From assembly GCA_026394695.1 (NCBI GenBank), contig JAPKXT010000173.1, positions 1-5,650 of the forward strand: a stretch of DNA of 5,650 bases, given 5' to 3'. The notes under the pieces were generated by a model. That model saw only the letters and a program-made list of their open reading frames with translations, ran no database searches and had not been told where the DNA came from. Positions 1-4,487 of the stretch are shown piece by piece (the stretch's first letter is position 1; each line of letters starts with the position of its first letter). Source of the DNA: Methanoregula sp. (lineage in GTDB: Archaea > Halobacteriota > Methanomicrobia > Methanomicrobiales > Methanospirillaceae). Both the position numbers and the translations under genes were made by a program.

Positions 1-79
1 AAATTATTGCACAGGCACCCGCGAAGAGCGGCACAATATTTTCATAGTTGCACAGGAAGTGCGAGATCCGCCGTATCAT
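1..79 (-). CDS. ehaF: EhaF-like hydrogenase membrane subunit, N-terminal fragment
   Basis: Only the first 26 residues are inside the window. They begin MIRRISHFLCNYENIVPLFA and run into a hydrophobic stretch (AGACAII), so this is the start of a membrane protein. The ATG at 79-77 shares one base with the TGA of the preceding gene (TGATG), and a GGAGG lies just upstream within the end of that gene. Naming rests mainly on gene order: in Eha-type energy-converting [NiFe]-hydrogenases of methanogens the small membrane subunits run B, C, D, E, F, and this gene follows the EhaE-like one. The family role is as an integral membrane part of the complex that uses ion flux to reduce ferredoxin with H2. 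The fragment is too short to prove the assignment alone. Confidence 0.7.
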   Translation of the reverse strand, partial: MIRRISHFLCNYENIVPLFAGACAII

Positions 80-330
80 CAGATTCCCTCCTTCTTCTGC
101 ATGACGCGTACGAAAATATACGTCGAGAGAACTGACACTGCGGCGAAGGTAAAGAGTGCAAGTGCCTCGTTATAATGAAGCATGACCAGCAATAATCCCC
201 ATCCCGGGATCTCCAGGTTGATCAGCTGGGTCAGGTAATTTTTTGGCCGGGGAAAGGCAGCGGCGATAGTTCCTATGAAAAGGACAATGAGCCCGACAAC
301 AAATTCAGGAGTGTAAAGTTCCACGGTCAA
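79..330 (-). CDS. ehaE: EhaE-like hydrogenase membrane subunit (DUF2107-type)
   Basis: This 83-residue protein has two to three hydrophobic segments, at about residues 7-26, 43-53 and 57-75. Between them is a conserved-looking stretch with PRPKNYLTQLINLEIPGWG, which I recognise as typical of EhaE from methanogen Eha hydrogenases. It would be a small integral membrane subunit of the ferredoxin-reducing, ion-driven complex. The start appears to be TTG at 330-328, overlapping the TGA of the EhaD-like gene as TTGA and preceded by CCGGAGGG at good spacing. A GTG two codons in is a possible alternative. It ends at TGA 81-79, overlapping the next start. The rare TTG start with a strong Shine-Dalgarno may set subunit stoichiometry; that is inference. 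Confidence 0.82.
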   Translation of the reverse strand: MTVELYTPEFVVGLIVLFIGTIAAAFPRPKNYLTQLINLEIPGWGLLLVMLHYNEALALFTFAAVSVLSTYIFVRVMQKKEGI

Positions 331-557
331 ACCTGCACCCTCCGGCAGACCATCAGGGTAAATATCGTAGAGAGCGGCGCAATGAGTGCAGTGGCTATAG
401 CTATGTCGAGAAAGCCCCGTTCAACTATGAAAGGAAACACTCCGGCGATAAGAACCGAGAGCGAAATGAGTTTGTCGAAAGGATCGCGATTGAAAATCGC
501 TGCAGTCATACCCGCCAGGATGAGGATCCCTGATGCAATCATCACAATATCATTCAT
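327..557 (-). CDS. ehaD: EhaD-like hydrogenase membrane subunit (DUF2108-type)
   Basis: This 76-residue membrane protein begins MNDIVMIASGILILAGMTAA. Its core, DPFDKLISLSVLIAGVFPFI followed by a VERGFLDIAIATALIAP segment, is the most diagnostic sequence in the cluster and matches my recollection of EhaD from methanogens. It shows three hydrophobic segments, at about residues 3-21, 31-45 and 51-69. I chose the ATG at 557-555 rather than the upstream in-frame ATG at 581, because 557 forms an ATGA overlap with the EhaC-like stop and has GGCAGGAGG about 10 bases upstream, whereas the start at 581 has no such site. EhaD is a small integral subunit of the Eha complex. Its exact contribution to ion transfer is not defined. 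Confidence 0.88.
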   Translation of the reverse strand: MNDIVMIASGILILAGMTAAIFNRDPFDKLISLSVLIAGVFPFIVERGFLDIAIATALIAPLSTIFTLMVCRRVQV

Positions 558-796
558 GGTTTCCTGATGCCTCCTGCCCATGTACTTGCGATTGCATTTG
601 ATTCCAGAGTAGACCCGACAAAATATGCGGCTGCGGCCAGAATCGTTATCGGGTGAGGGAGCAGGAATGCAATGATGCCAGTGACGGCGAATGAAACAAC
701 ATTGAGGAACGGCAGCTTGCGCATCGTATTGCGTTCAGCGATGACCCGGATTGCCGCATATACTGCGATTGCGGTGCAGAGGTAAACCGCGATCAT
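554..796 (-). CDS. ehaC: EhaC-like hydrogenase membrane subunit (DUF2109-type)
   Basis: This 80-residue protein has three hydrophobic stretches, at about residues 1-18, 31-46 and 49-62. It carries the run LPFLNVVSFAVTGIIAFLLP and, near the C-terminus, a STLESNAIAST motif that resembles EhaC of methanogen Eha hydrogenases. Charged residues are confined to a short loop (RVIAERNTMRK), as expected for a small integral membrane subunit. The ATG at 796-794 overlaps the TGA of the EhaB-like gene by four bases (ATGA) and is preceded by CCGGAGGATAAACC, a strong Shine-Dalgarno. The stop in turn overlaps the next start, so it is translationally coupled on both sides. Function is assigned from family and gene order; no catalytic residues are expected here. 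Confidence 0.85.
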   Translation of the reverse strand: MIAVYLCTAIAVYAAIRVIAERNTMRKLPFLNVVSFAVTGIIAFLLPHPITILAAAAYFVGSTLESNAIASTWAGGIRKP

Positions 797-1305
797 GGTT
801 TATCCTCCGGAATAAACCGGCACCGCACCTTCCAGAGCCGGGCTATAAGCCTGCTCGCATGGACAGAAGATAATCCCTGGATTGTCAGGATCGCGATCAC
901 CATGCCGGCGATAAAATCGGATGCTGCAAACCAGCCCGACTGGACAGCACCGTACACGATGAATGTGGCAGAGATACAACCGGTTGTTCCGGCATAGCCA
1001 GGATCGTAACAGATCCGGTTACCGATATAGACGAGCAGCGCGGCAAAAAGGCCACCGGGCAGACCTGCACAGTATACTCCACAGCTTGCAAGAAGAGTCC
1101 CTGCCGATGCATCGGGAGAGGAGACGAGATTGCCCATCATGTAACCCCCGTTTAACTTCCCACCGCCTTTCTCAACTTCCTGTGCGATCGCAGTCGCCCC
1201 GGAAACTCCCCCACTATGGGGTAGTTTGAAAATCAGGTCAACTGTCATGAAGTTGAGCCAGCAGATGAGAGCGGCAATAAGAATCCGGAAGGGTTCATCA
1301 AGCAT
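793..1305 (-). CDS. ehaB: EhaB-like hydrogenase membrane subunit
   Basis: This protein of 170 residues (from the ATG at 1305) or 173 (from the in-frame GTG at 1314) has several hydrophobic segments separated by glycine-rich loops (LPHSGGVSGATAIAQEVEKG, GGYMMGNLV, YDPGYAGTTGC). It is the first and largest of five overlapping membrane genes in the order ehaB-C-D-E-F. EhaB belongs to the membrane arm of the ferredoxin-reducing Eha [NiFe]-hydrogenase, which supplies low-potential electrons for CO2 reduction in hydrogenotrophic methanogens. I prefer ATG 1305 because GGTG sits about seven bases upstream, and that GGTG would itself be consumed by the GTG start. Cysteines in the central loop (SCGVYC, RICYDPG, TTGC) are visible, but whether they are conserved is unknown to me. 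No ehaA is found directly upstream. Confidence 0.8.
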   Translation of the reverse strand: MLDEPFRILIAALICWLNFMTVDLIFKLPHSGGVSGATAIAQEVEKGGGKLNGGYMMGNLVSSPDASAGTLLASCGVYCAGLPGGLFAALLVYIGNRICYDPGYAGTTGCISATFIVYGAVQSGWFAASDFIAGMVIAILTIQGLSSVHASRLIARLWKVRCRFIPEDKP

Positions 1306-1387
1306 GGGATGCACCGTAAAACTCTGGTTAACACTGTAGATCAGAGGGGTAACGGATAAATGTTCTGATATTGACGAATTTCTTTTC

Positions 1388-1429
1388 TTTTTATAGAATA
1401 GAGAATATGGGAAAGACAGAGTTTATAAA
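1388..1429 (-). promoter_or_regulatory. Candidate promoter of the eha operon (two TATA boxes)
   Basis: Read on the minus strand, this 100-odd-base region ahead of ehaB contains TTTATAAA at 1429-1422 and TATAAAAA at 1395-1388, both good archaeal TATA boxes. With the usual spacing of about 25 bases they predict starts near 1400 and 1366, giving leaders of about 95 or 60 nucleotides to the ATG at 1305. The second box is followed by an A-rich stretch. TTTATAAA is self-complementary, so its direction cannot be read from the box alone. No hairpin or operator-like palindrome matching those of the arsenic operons is present here. Confidence 0.55.
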
Positions 1430-1485
1430 GGACAATATGCGGTCTGAATAGTGTATCAGGTTCGTGAACGCCACGATCAATTCAT

Positions 1486-1735
1486 TTATGTGCCTATGCG
1501 TTCCGTGCACTTCAGTGCCAGACGCCCGCGATCTGTGATGGAGTAGATGATCCAGTTCCCCTGTTGCTCACCGGCGATGAAGTCCTGCTCTTTGAGAATA
1601 TTGAGATGATACGAAAGTTTCGAATCCGCAATCCATCCCGCCCTGTTTTTCGAGTTCCTTTTGTATGGTATCCGGGAGATCTTTGGAAAAATCGCAGCAT
1701 TTTACCTTTGTGGGAGATAACCGTGTCTGTGCCAT
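1486..1735 (-). pseudogene. ArsR-family regulator with internal deletion and frameshift
   Basis: Reading from ATG 1735 the first frame gives MAQTRLSPTKVKCCDFSKDL followed by PDTIQKELEKQGGMD, then nonsense to a TGA at 1570-1568. A second frame, picked up from about 1632, gives IADSKLSYHLNILKEQDFIA, then GEQQGNWIIYSITDRGRLAL, ending at TAA 1488-1486. The second part is the recognition helix and beta-wing of an ArsR/SmtB repressor; the first matches the cysteine-pair N-terminus of methanogen ArsR proteins. What is missing between them is the segment that in the family holds the ALSDPxRLxIL helix and the CVC-type metal site, roughly 40 residues. The join is near 1631-1640. The product would lack a complete winged helix, so it is very likely inactive unless this is an assembly error. 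It is divergent from the operon it would have controlled. Confidence 0.8.
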
Positions 1736-1741
1736 GAGAGA

Positions 1742-1757
1742 TTCAAATTAATATGAA
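1742..1757. promoter_or_regulatory. Operator-like palindrome 1, TTCA-N8-TGAA
   Basis: TTCAAATTAATATGAA is a 16-base near-palindrome: TTCA/TGAA arms and a central ATTAAT, with only one mismatched pair. It lies just upstream of the broken arsR, where minus-strand transcription from the central TATATAT would be expected to begin (about 1745). ArsR/SmtB repressors typically bind AT-rich imperfect palindromes over or next to the start site. The same arm pattern and spacing recurs at 1794 and 4123. Confidence 0.6.
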
Positions 1758-1765
1758 ATGGTAAA

Positions 1766-1774
1766 GTATATATG
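1766..1774. promoter_or_regulatory. Shared TATA element of the divergent arsR/FTR promoters
   Basis: GTATATATG contains TATATAT (1767-1773), which can be read as a TATA box on either strand. It is centred between the two operator-like palindromes (centres near 1749 and 1802). With about 25 bases from TATA to start, transcription would begin near 1795 rightward and 1745 leftward, that is, inside each palindrome. A second possible rightward box, ATTATAAAG at 1784-1792, would place the start near 1813, only about ten bases from the first ATG. I cannot choose between them from sequence alone. Confidence 0.5.
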
Positions 1775-1793
1775 TTTTCCATGATTATAAAGG

Positions 1794-1809
1794 TTCAAGA
1801 AAATTTGAA
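1794..1809. promoter_or_regulatory. Operator-like palindrome 2, TTCA-N8-TGAA
   Basis: TTCAAGAAAATTTGAA has five-base arms (TTCAA/TTGAA) and the same 16-base overall spacing as palindrome 1. It sits 13 bases before the ATG at 1823, over the predicted start site of the FTR-permease operon, the position expected of a repressor site. It is assigned to an ArsR-type regulator from the neighbouring broken gene and from the repeated pattern; binding is not shown. Confidence 0.6.
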
Positions 1810-1822
1810 ACTTTAGCTGCGG

Positions 1823-2215
1823 ATGCAGCGGGAATCTTCTGATACTATGGTTATCGATAATGGGTCTGAACATCGACCTGATACCAATGCCGCGGATCCT
1901 GTATCCCAGCCTTCAGCCGATAATCTGATAGAAAAGATCACATCATGGGCTCACCGGTATGCAGAAAAAAACGGCTGGGTGCTGAATCCCGATGAGCAGG
2001 AACGCACGACAGTACTTCACGGGCTTGCATCAAACCGTGCACAGTTCGGCAAGCAGTACTGTCCCTGCCGGCTGCGGAGCGGGGATTTGGAGAAAGACAA
2101 AAAGATCATCTGTCCGTGCATCTATCACCGTGATGAGATTGCAAAGGACGGGCACTGCCATTGCCGGCTGTTCTTCAGAAACGATGTAACTCCGGCTCAT
2201 GAGGTGTCTAAATGA
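1823..2215 (+). CDS. Ferredoxin:thioredoxin reductase, catalytic subunit
   Basis: This 130-residue protein carries the three-part cysteine signature of the FTR catalytic (beta) subunit: CPC at 80-82, CPC at 97-99 and CHC at 112-114, with CIYHRDEIAKDGHCHC around the last two. By alignment with the plant enzyme, Cys80, 97, 99 and 112 would hold the [4Fe-4S] cluster, and Cys82 and Cys114 would form the redox disulfide. The enzyme passes electrons from reduced ferredoxin to a thioredoxin disulfide in the cytoplasm. There is no variable (alpha) subunit nearby, as is usual outside photosynthetic organisms. The first 30 residues are acidic and non-conserved in appearance; ATG 1847 (residue 9) is an alternative start, and neither has a clear Shine-Dalgarno. 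It is first in an operon with an ArsP-type permease, and the CPNC protein at 4235 is a plausible electron acceptor (inference). Confidence 0.9.
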   Translation: MQRESSDTMVIDNGSEHRPDTNAADPVSQPSADNLIEKITSWAHRYAEKNGWVLNPDEQERTTVLHGLASNRAQFGKQYCPCRLRSGDLEKDKKIICPCIYHRDEIAKDGHCHCRLFFRNDVTPAHEVSK

Positions 2216-2254
2216 TGGAATGGGCGTGGTTGAATCGTCCGGTGAGGTGTAGTA

Positions 2255-3217
2255 ATGTTCCCTGATTTATTACAGCAATTCGCTGACTGGCTTACCTACG
2301 CGGTCTTGGGGCTCTCCCGGAACAGCCCGCTCGCATCGTCCGTGAACTTCTTTGTCTATGACTCGCTCAAGGTCACGCTCATGCTCGCGATCATTGTCTT
2401 TGGAGTTGCGATTGTCCGCACGTACATCACGCCGCAGAAGGTGAAAAAGTGGGTGGCGGGTCGCACCGAAGGAGTTGGCAACGTGCTTGCCGCCATTCTC
2501 GGTATTCCCACGCCGTTCTGTTCTTGTTCGGCGGTTCCGCTCTTCATCGGGTTTGTTGAGTCTGGTGTGCCGCTCGGGATCACGTTCTCGTTCCTGATCG
2601 CATCTCCTCTCATCAACGAGATCGCCGCTGCAATGCTGCTCGCCATGTTCGGCTGGGAGATCGCGGCGCTCTATATCATATCAGGTCTGATTATCGCGAT
2701 TCTCGCGGGGATCATCATCGGCCGTCTCCACCTTGAGGGCGAGGTTGAGGAGTTTGTGTACAAGTGCAAGCTGCATGATCTTGCAGAAAAGGAGATGACC
2801 TGGAACGACCGGCTCATGTTTGCCAAGAACGAGTCGAAAGACATTACACTCCGGGTCTTACCGTATATCCTGCTCGGTATCGCCATCGGTGCGATCATCC
2901 ATGGATATGCCCCTGCGGACTTCCTTGCAAACATTGCCGGGCCGGACAATCCATTCGCCGTTCCGATTGCGGTTTTGATCGGCATCCCGCTCTATGCCAA
3001 TGCAGCAGGAATGATCCCGATCATGGAAGTACTGACCGCAAAAGGGATGGCAATGGGCACGGCGCTTGCGTTTATGATGGCGGTGATCGGGCTCTCTCTG
3101 CCTGAGATGATCATCCTGAGAAAGGTTCTCAAGATCAAACTGCTGGCGATCTTTGCAGGAATCCTGTTCGTCGCGTTCACGCTGACCGGCTATCTGTTCA
3201 ACGCAGTGCTCGGGTGA
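2255..3217 (+). CDS. ArsP-type permease (DUF318/UPF0718 family)
   Basis: This 320-residue integral membrane protein has about eight hydrophobic segments in two halves, separated by a charged cytoplasmic-type loop (about 159-195). The first half has the family hallmark GIPTPFCSCSAVPLF with Cys89 and Cys91, followed by ASPLINEIA. The second half has GIPLYANAAGMIPI and SLPEMIILRKVLK. Characterised ArsP members export trivalent organoarsenicals such as methylarsenite, and cysteine pairs in this region are thought to bind the metalloid; other relatives have unknown substrates. The start ATG 2255 is preceded by GGTGAGGTG. It lies 39 bases after the FTR gene and ends in GTGACGG at 3217. The pairing with FTR, cysteine-pair proteins and a nearby Acr3 supports a metalloid role, but organoarsenical specificity is inference. 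Confidence 0.85.
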   Translation: MFPDLLQQFADWLTYAVLGLSRNSPLASSVNFFVYDSLKVTLMLAIIVFGVAIVRTYITPQKVKKWVAGRTEGVGNVLAAILGIPTPFCSCSAVPLFIGFVESGVPLGITFSFLIASPLINEIAAAMLLAMFGWEIAALYIISGLIIAILAGIIIGRLHLEGEVEEFVYKCKLHDLAEKEMTWNDRLMFAKNESKDITLRVLPYILLGIAIGAIIHGYAPADFLANIAGPDNPFAVPIAVLIGIPLYANAAGMIPIMEVLTAKGMAMGTALAFMMAVIGLSLPEMIILRKVLKIKLLAIFAGILFVAFTLTGYLFNAVLG

Positions 3218-3255
3218 CGGGGAAAAGGAGCAATAAGAAAAATACAGTGATCCTG

Positions 3256-3507
3256 ATGGCAGACAAACCGTGCTGTCCCGCTGATGCGCTCCGAAGGATC
3301 CGCCAGATCAATGTGAATGGGATTCCCACAGGTATCATCATGCTGGATGAAAGCATTTGCGAGGTGAGGAAAGTTGGGCTAACCGGTGAACGTGAGATTC
3401 GGGAAGCGCTCATGAAGCGGGTGAAGATCTACAACTATATTCCGCCCGGTGTGGCTGATGCGTATGCGGAAGCGATCATGAAGGAGTATCATGCCGCAAA
3501 AAAGTGA
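3256..3507 (+). CDS. Unrecognised 83-residue protein with vicinal cysteine pair
   Basis: The protein starts MADKPCCPADALRRIRQINV and continues NGIPTGIIMLDESICEVRKV. It has a vicinal Cys6-Cys7 pair plus Cys35, no membrane segment and no signal peptide, and reads as a compact mixed alpha/beta fold. I do not recognise a named family. I take ATG 3256 because GTGATC (complementary to the 16S rRNA 3' end) lies four bases upstream. A GTG at 3214 overlapping the permease stop would add 14 lysine- and asparagine-rich residues that look like leader, not protein. It lies 38 bases behind the permease in the same operon. A vicinal cysteine pair next to a metalloid exporter suggests As(III) or other soft-metal binding, or a thiol redox role. 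That is inference from context only. Confidence 0.75.
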   Translation: MADKPCCPADALRRIRQINVNGIPTGIIMLDESICEVRKVGLTGEREIREALMKRVKIYNYIPPGVADAYAEAIMKEYHAAKK

Positions 3508-3631
3508 GGATGACCGGGTGGGTGAAAGTTTGGTGATACCTCCAACCCGGCTGGGTGATATCTGCAATCCCTGCTACAGGAAGTTTCCGGGATTCATAAG
3601 CGGAGAAATGGAGATGAAATTACATGACTGA
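3491..3631 (+). CDS. 46-residue CxxC protein overlapping the previous gene
   Basis: This small open frame starts at ATG 3491, inside the last 17 bases of the preceding gene, with AAGGAG four bases upstream. It ends at TGA 3629-3631, overlapping the next predicted start at 3624 by eight bases. The protein begins MPQKSEDDRVGESLVIPPTR and has one clear motif, ICNPCYRKFPGF, with Cys25 and Cys28 spaced as CxxC. It has no membrane segment. The Shine-Dalgarno, the two-sided overlaps and the CxxC motif in a region full of cysteine-pair proteins argue that it is real. Its short length and lack of a family I recognise argue for caution. It fills what would otherwise be a gap of about 115 bases in a tightly packed operon. 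Confidence 0.5.
   Translation: MPQKSEDDRVGESLVIPPTRLGDICNPCYRKFPGFISGEMEMKLHD
3610..3617 (+). promoter_or_regulatory. Shine-Dalgarno supporting the start at 3624
   Basis: GGAGATGA resembles the archaeal consensus GGAGGTGA and ends six bases before ATG 3624. A second strong site, AAGGAG at 3631-3636, lies after that ATG and would serve only non-standard starts (ATA 3640 or CTG 3646) in the frame that encodes the DUF2703-like protein. The two sites are why the true start of that gene is uncertain. Confidence 0.5.
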
Positions 3632-4068
3632 AGGAGCAAATAACTCTGAAACCGGAATCATACAGCCTTGGGGGTACACCAATAAAACGGCTGGTCATTG
3701 AACGGCATCACCTTGTTGTAGACGGTGCAACCTGCGAGCGGTGCGGGGCAACGAGCAGCGAGGTCAGGACAGCAGTCGATGCTCTCACAAAAGAACTGGG
3801 TGCACGTGGCATCAAAATCGTAATCAAAGAGACTCCGCTCGGCACGGATCAGCTGGAGGAATCTAATAAAATCCTGCTGAACGGTAAACCGCTTGAGGAT
3901 CTCATCGCCGGGGGCGTAACTGAGACTCCCTGCAATTCCTGTTCGACGCTGACCGGGACTTCGGCATGCTGCCGGGCGGTCGAAGTTGACAAACAGCAGT
4001 ATGAGGAGATCCCCGCCTGGCTGATCAAGCGGGCGGCGTACCGTGCTGTTGGACTTCGGGAAGGATGA
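3624..4068 (+). pseudogene. DUF2703-like cysteine-rich protein, apparent +1 frameshift
   Basis: The frame ending at TGA 4066-4068 is open back to 3628 and encodes IKRLVIERHHLVVDGATCER, then a CERC pair, a SNKILLNGKPLEDLI segment, CNSC, a CC pair and a C-terminal YEEIPAWLIKRAAYRAVGL. This is the layout of DUF2703 proteins, which usually begin near the RLVIE segment. The frame has no ATG, GTG or TTG before that segment. ATG 3624, with a good Shine-Dalgarno, opens the neighbouring frame and stops at 3699-3701. Removing one G from GGGGG (3670-3674) would join the two into a 147-residue protein with cysteines at 37, 40, 103, 106, 115 and 116. It may be a sequencing slip, a recent mutation, programmed slippage, or an ATA/CTG start with AAGGAG. 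The function of the family is unknown to me; a metalloid or redox thiol role is inferred from the operon. Confidence 0.75.
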
Positions 4069-4087
4069 TGGTGAGGGCAGGGTGTGC

Positions 4088-4095
4088 TTTTTTTT
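4088..4095 (+). terminator. Oligo-T terminator of the first operon
   Basis: A run of eight T residues lies 20 bases after the stop of the DUF2703-like gene, in the gap before the second operon. Archaeal RNA polymerase terminates at such T runs without a strong hairpin, and none is seen upstream (the preceding sequence is G-rich and unpaired). Confidence 0.6.
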
Positions 4096-4122
4096 AGTGT
4101 TCCCCAATCACCAAAGCGATGC

Positions 4123-4142
4123 GTTTCAAAATAGTATGAAAC
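4123..4142. promoter_or_regulatory. Operator-like palindrome 3, GTTTCA-N8-TGAAAC
   Basis: GTTTCAAAATAGTATGAAAC has perfect six-base arms and the same TTCA-N8-TGAA core as the two palindromes in the arsR/FTR control region. It lies between the terminator of the first operon and the thioredoxin-like gene, 92 bases before its ATG. This suggests that one regulator, probably of the ArsR type, once controlled or still controls both operons. Its distance from the ATG implies either a long leader with a promoter next to it (TTTATCA at 4150-4156 is possible) or binding upstream of a closer TATA box. Confidence 0.6.
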
Positions 4143-4174
4143 AGTTACCTTTATCATGTATTCTTCCTTAGTTT

Positions 4175-4186
4175 CAATAAAATTCA
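4175..4186 (+). promoter_or_regulatory. Candidate TATA box of the Trx-DGC-acr3 operon
   Basis: CAATAAAATTCA is the best AT-rich TATA-like element ahead of the gene at 4235. Standard spacing would place the start near 4205 and give a leader of about 30 nucleotides. An alternative box, CTTTATCAT at 4149-4157, would give a start near 4180. The surroundings hold repeated TTCA tetramers (4173, 4183, 4194, 4200, 4216, 4224), which may be half-sites. Confidence 0.35.
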
Positions 4187-4234
4187 AAATACTTTCAGAT
4201 TCACAGAACATACCATTCACAATTTCAGGACGCG

Positions 4235-4486
4235 ATGAAGATCATGGTAACCATTGAAGTACTCGGAACCGGCTGTCCAAACTGCAAGCGACAGATGAGC
4301 AATGTTGAAACGGCAGTCAAACAGCTCGGCATTACTGCAGAGATCAAAAAGATCGAGGAGATCTCCCAGATCATGGAACGCGGGGTGATGATGCTGCCGG
4401 CGATTATCATCGACGGAGATCTGAAAGTCTCCGGGAGGATCGCCGATGTGCCTGAGATTAAGAAGTTCCTGACTGGGGGAGCGTAA
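4235..4486 (+). CDS. Small thioredoxin-like redox protein (CPNC)
   Basis: This 83-residue cytoplasmic protein starts MKIMVTIEVLGTGCPNCKRQ. It has the active-site pair Cys14 and Cys17 in a CPNC motif at the usual place after the first strand, a likely cis-proline at Pro55 (MLPAIIIDG), and the short glutaredoxin-like fold length. It matches the small archaeal 'redox-active disulfide protein 2' / Thioredoxin_3 group, of which Methanothermobacter Mth895 is a known structure. ATG 4235 has AGGA at six bases; ATG 4244 is possible but has no site. It heads an operon with a DGC protein one base downstream and an Acr3 exporter. In this setting it is a plausible acceptor of electrons from the FTR at 1823 and a donor to an arsenate reductase or to As-thiol chemistry; that link is inference. 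Confidence 0.88.
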   Translation: MKIMVTIEVLGTGCPNCKRQMSNVETAVKQLGITAEIKKIEEISQIMERGVMMLPAIIIDGDLKVSGRIADVPEIKKFLTGGA

Positions 4487-4487
4487 C

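Noticed and set aside
963..1229. Plus-strand open frame opposite ehaB
   Set aside because: Arg/His/Ser-rich translation with no family, fully antisense to a conserved membrane protein in an operon of overlapping genes.
1462..1476. Stem-loop TCGTG-AACGC-CACGA after the arsR remnant
   Set aside because: Only five base pairs with no T run behind it on the minus strand, so it does not make a convincing terminator.
1512..1700. Minus-strand 62-codon frame within the broken arsR
   Set aside because: It is the third, unrelated frame of the arsR remnant, and its Arg/Ser-rich product matches neither half of the regulator.
2212..2265. Seventeen-codon frame (ATGATGGAATGG...) between the FTR gene and the permease
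   Set aside because: Although it overlaps the FTR stop as ATGA, it is very short, has no ribosome site of its own beyond the FTR coding end, and no motif; possibly a leader, but not supportable.
3214..3255. GTG 3214 as the start of the 83-residue CC protein
   Set aside because: It overlaps the permease stop, has no Shine-Dalgarno, and adds a lysine- and asparagine-rich lead; ATG 3256 with GTGATC upstream is better.
3658..4107. Minus-strand open frame (149 codons) opposite the DUF2703-like gene
   Set aside because: The plus strand carries a recognisable protein with ordered motifs; the minus translation is low-complexity and has no ribosome site.
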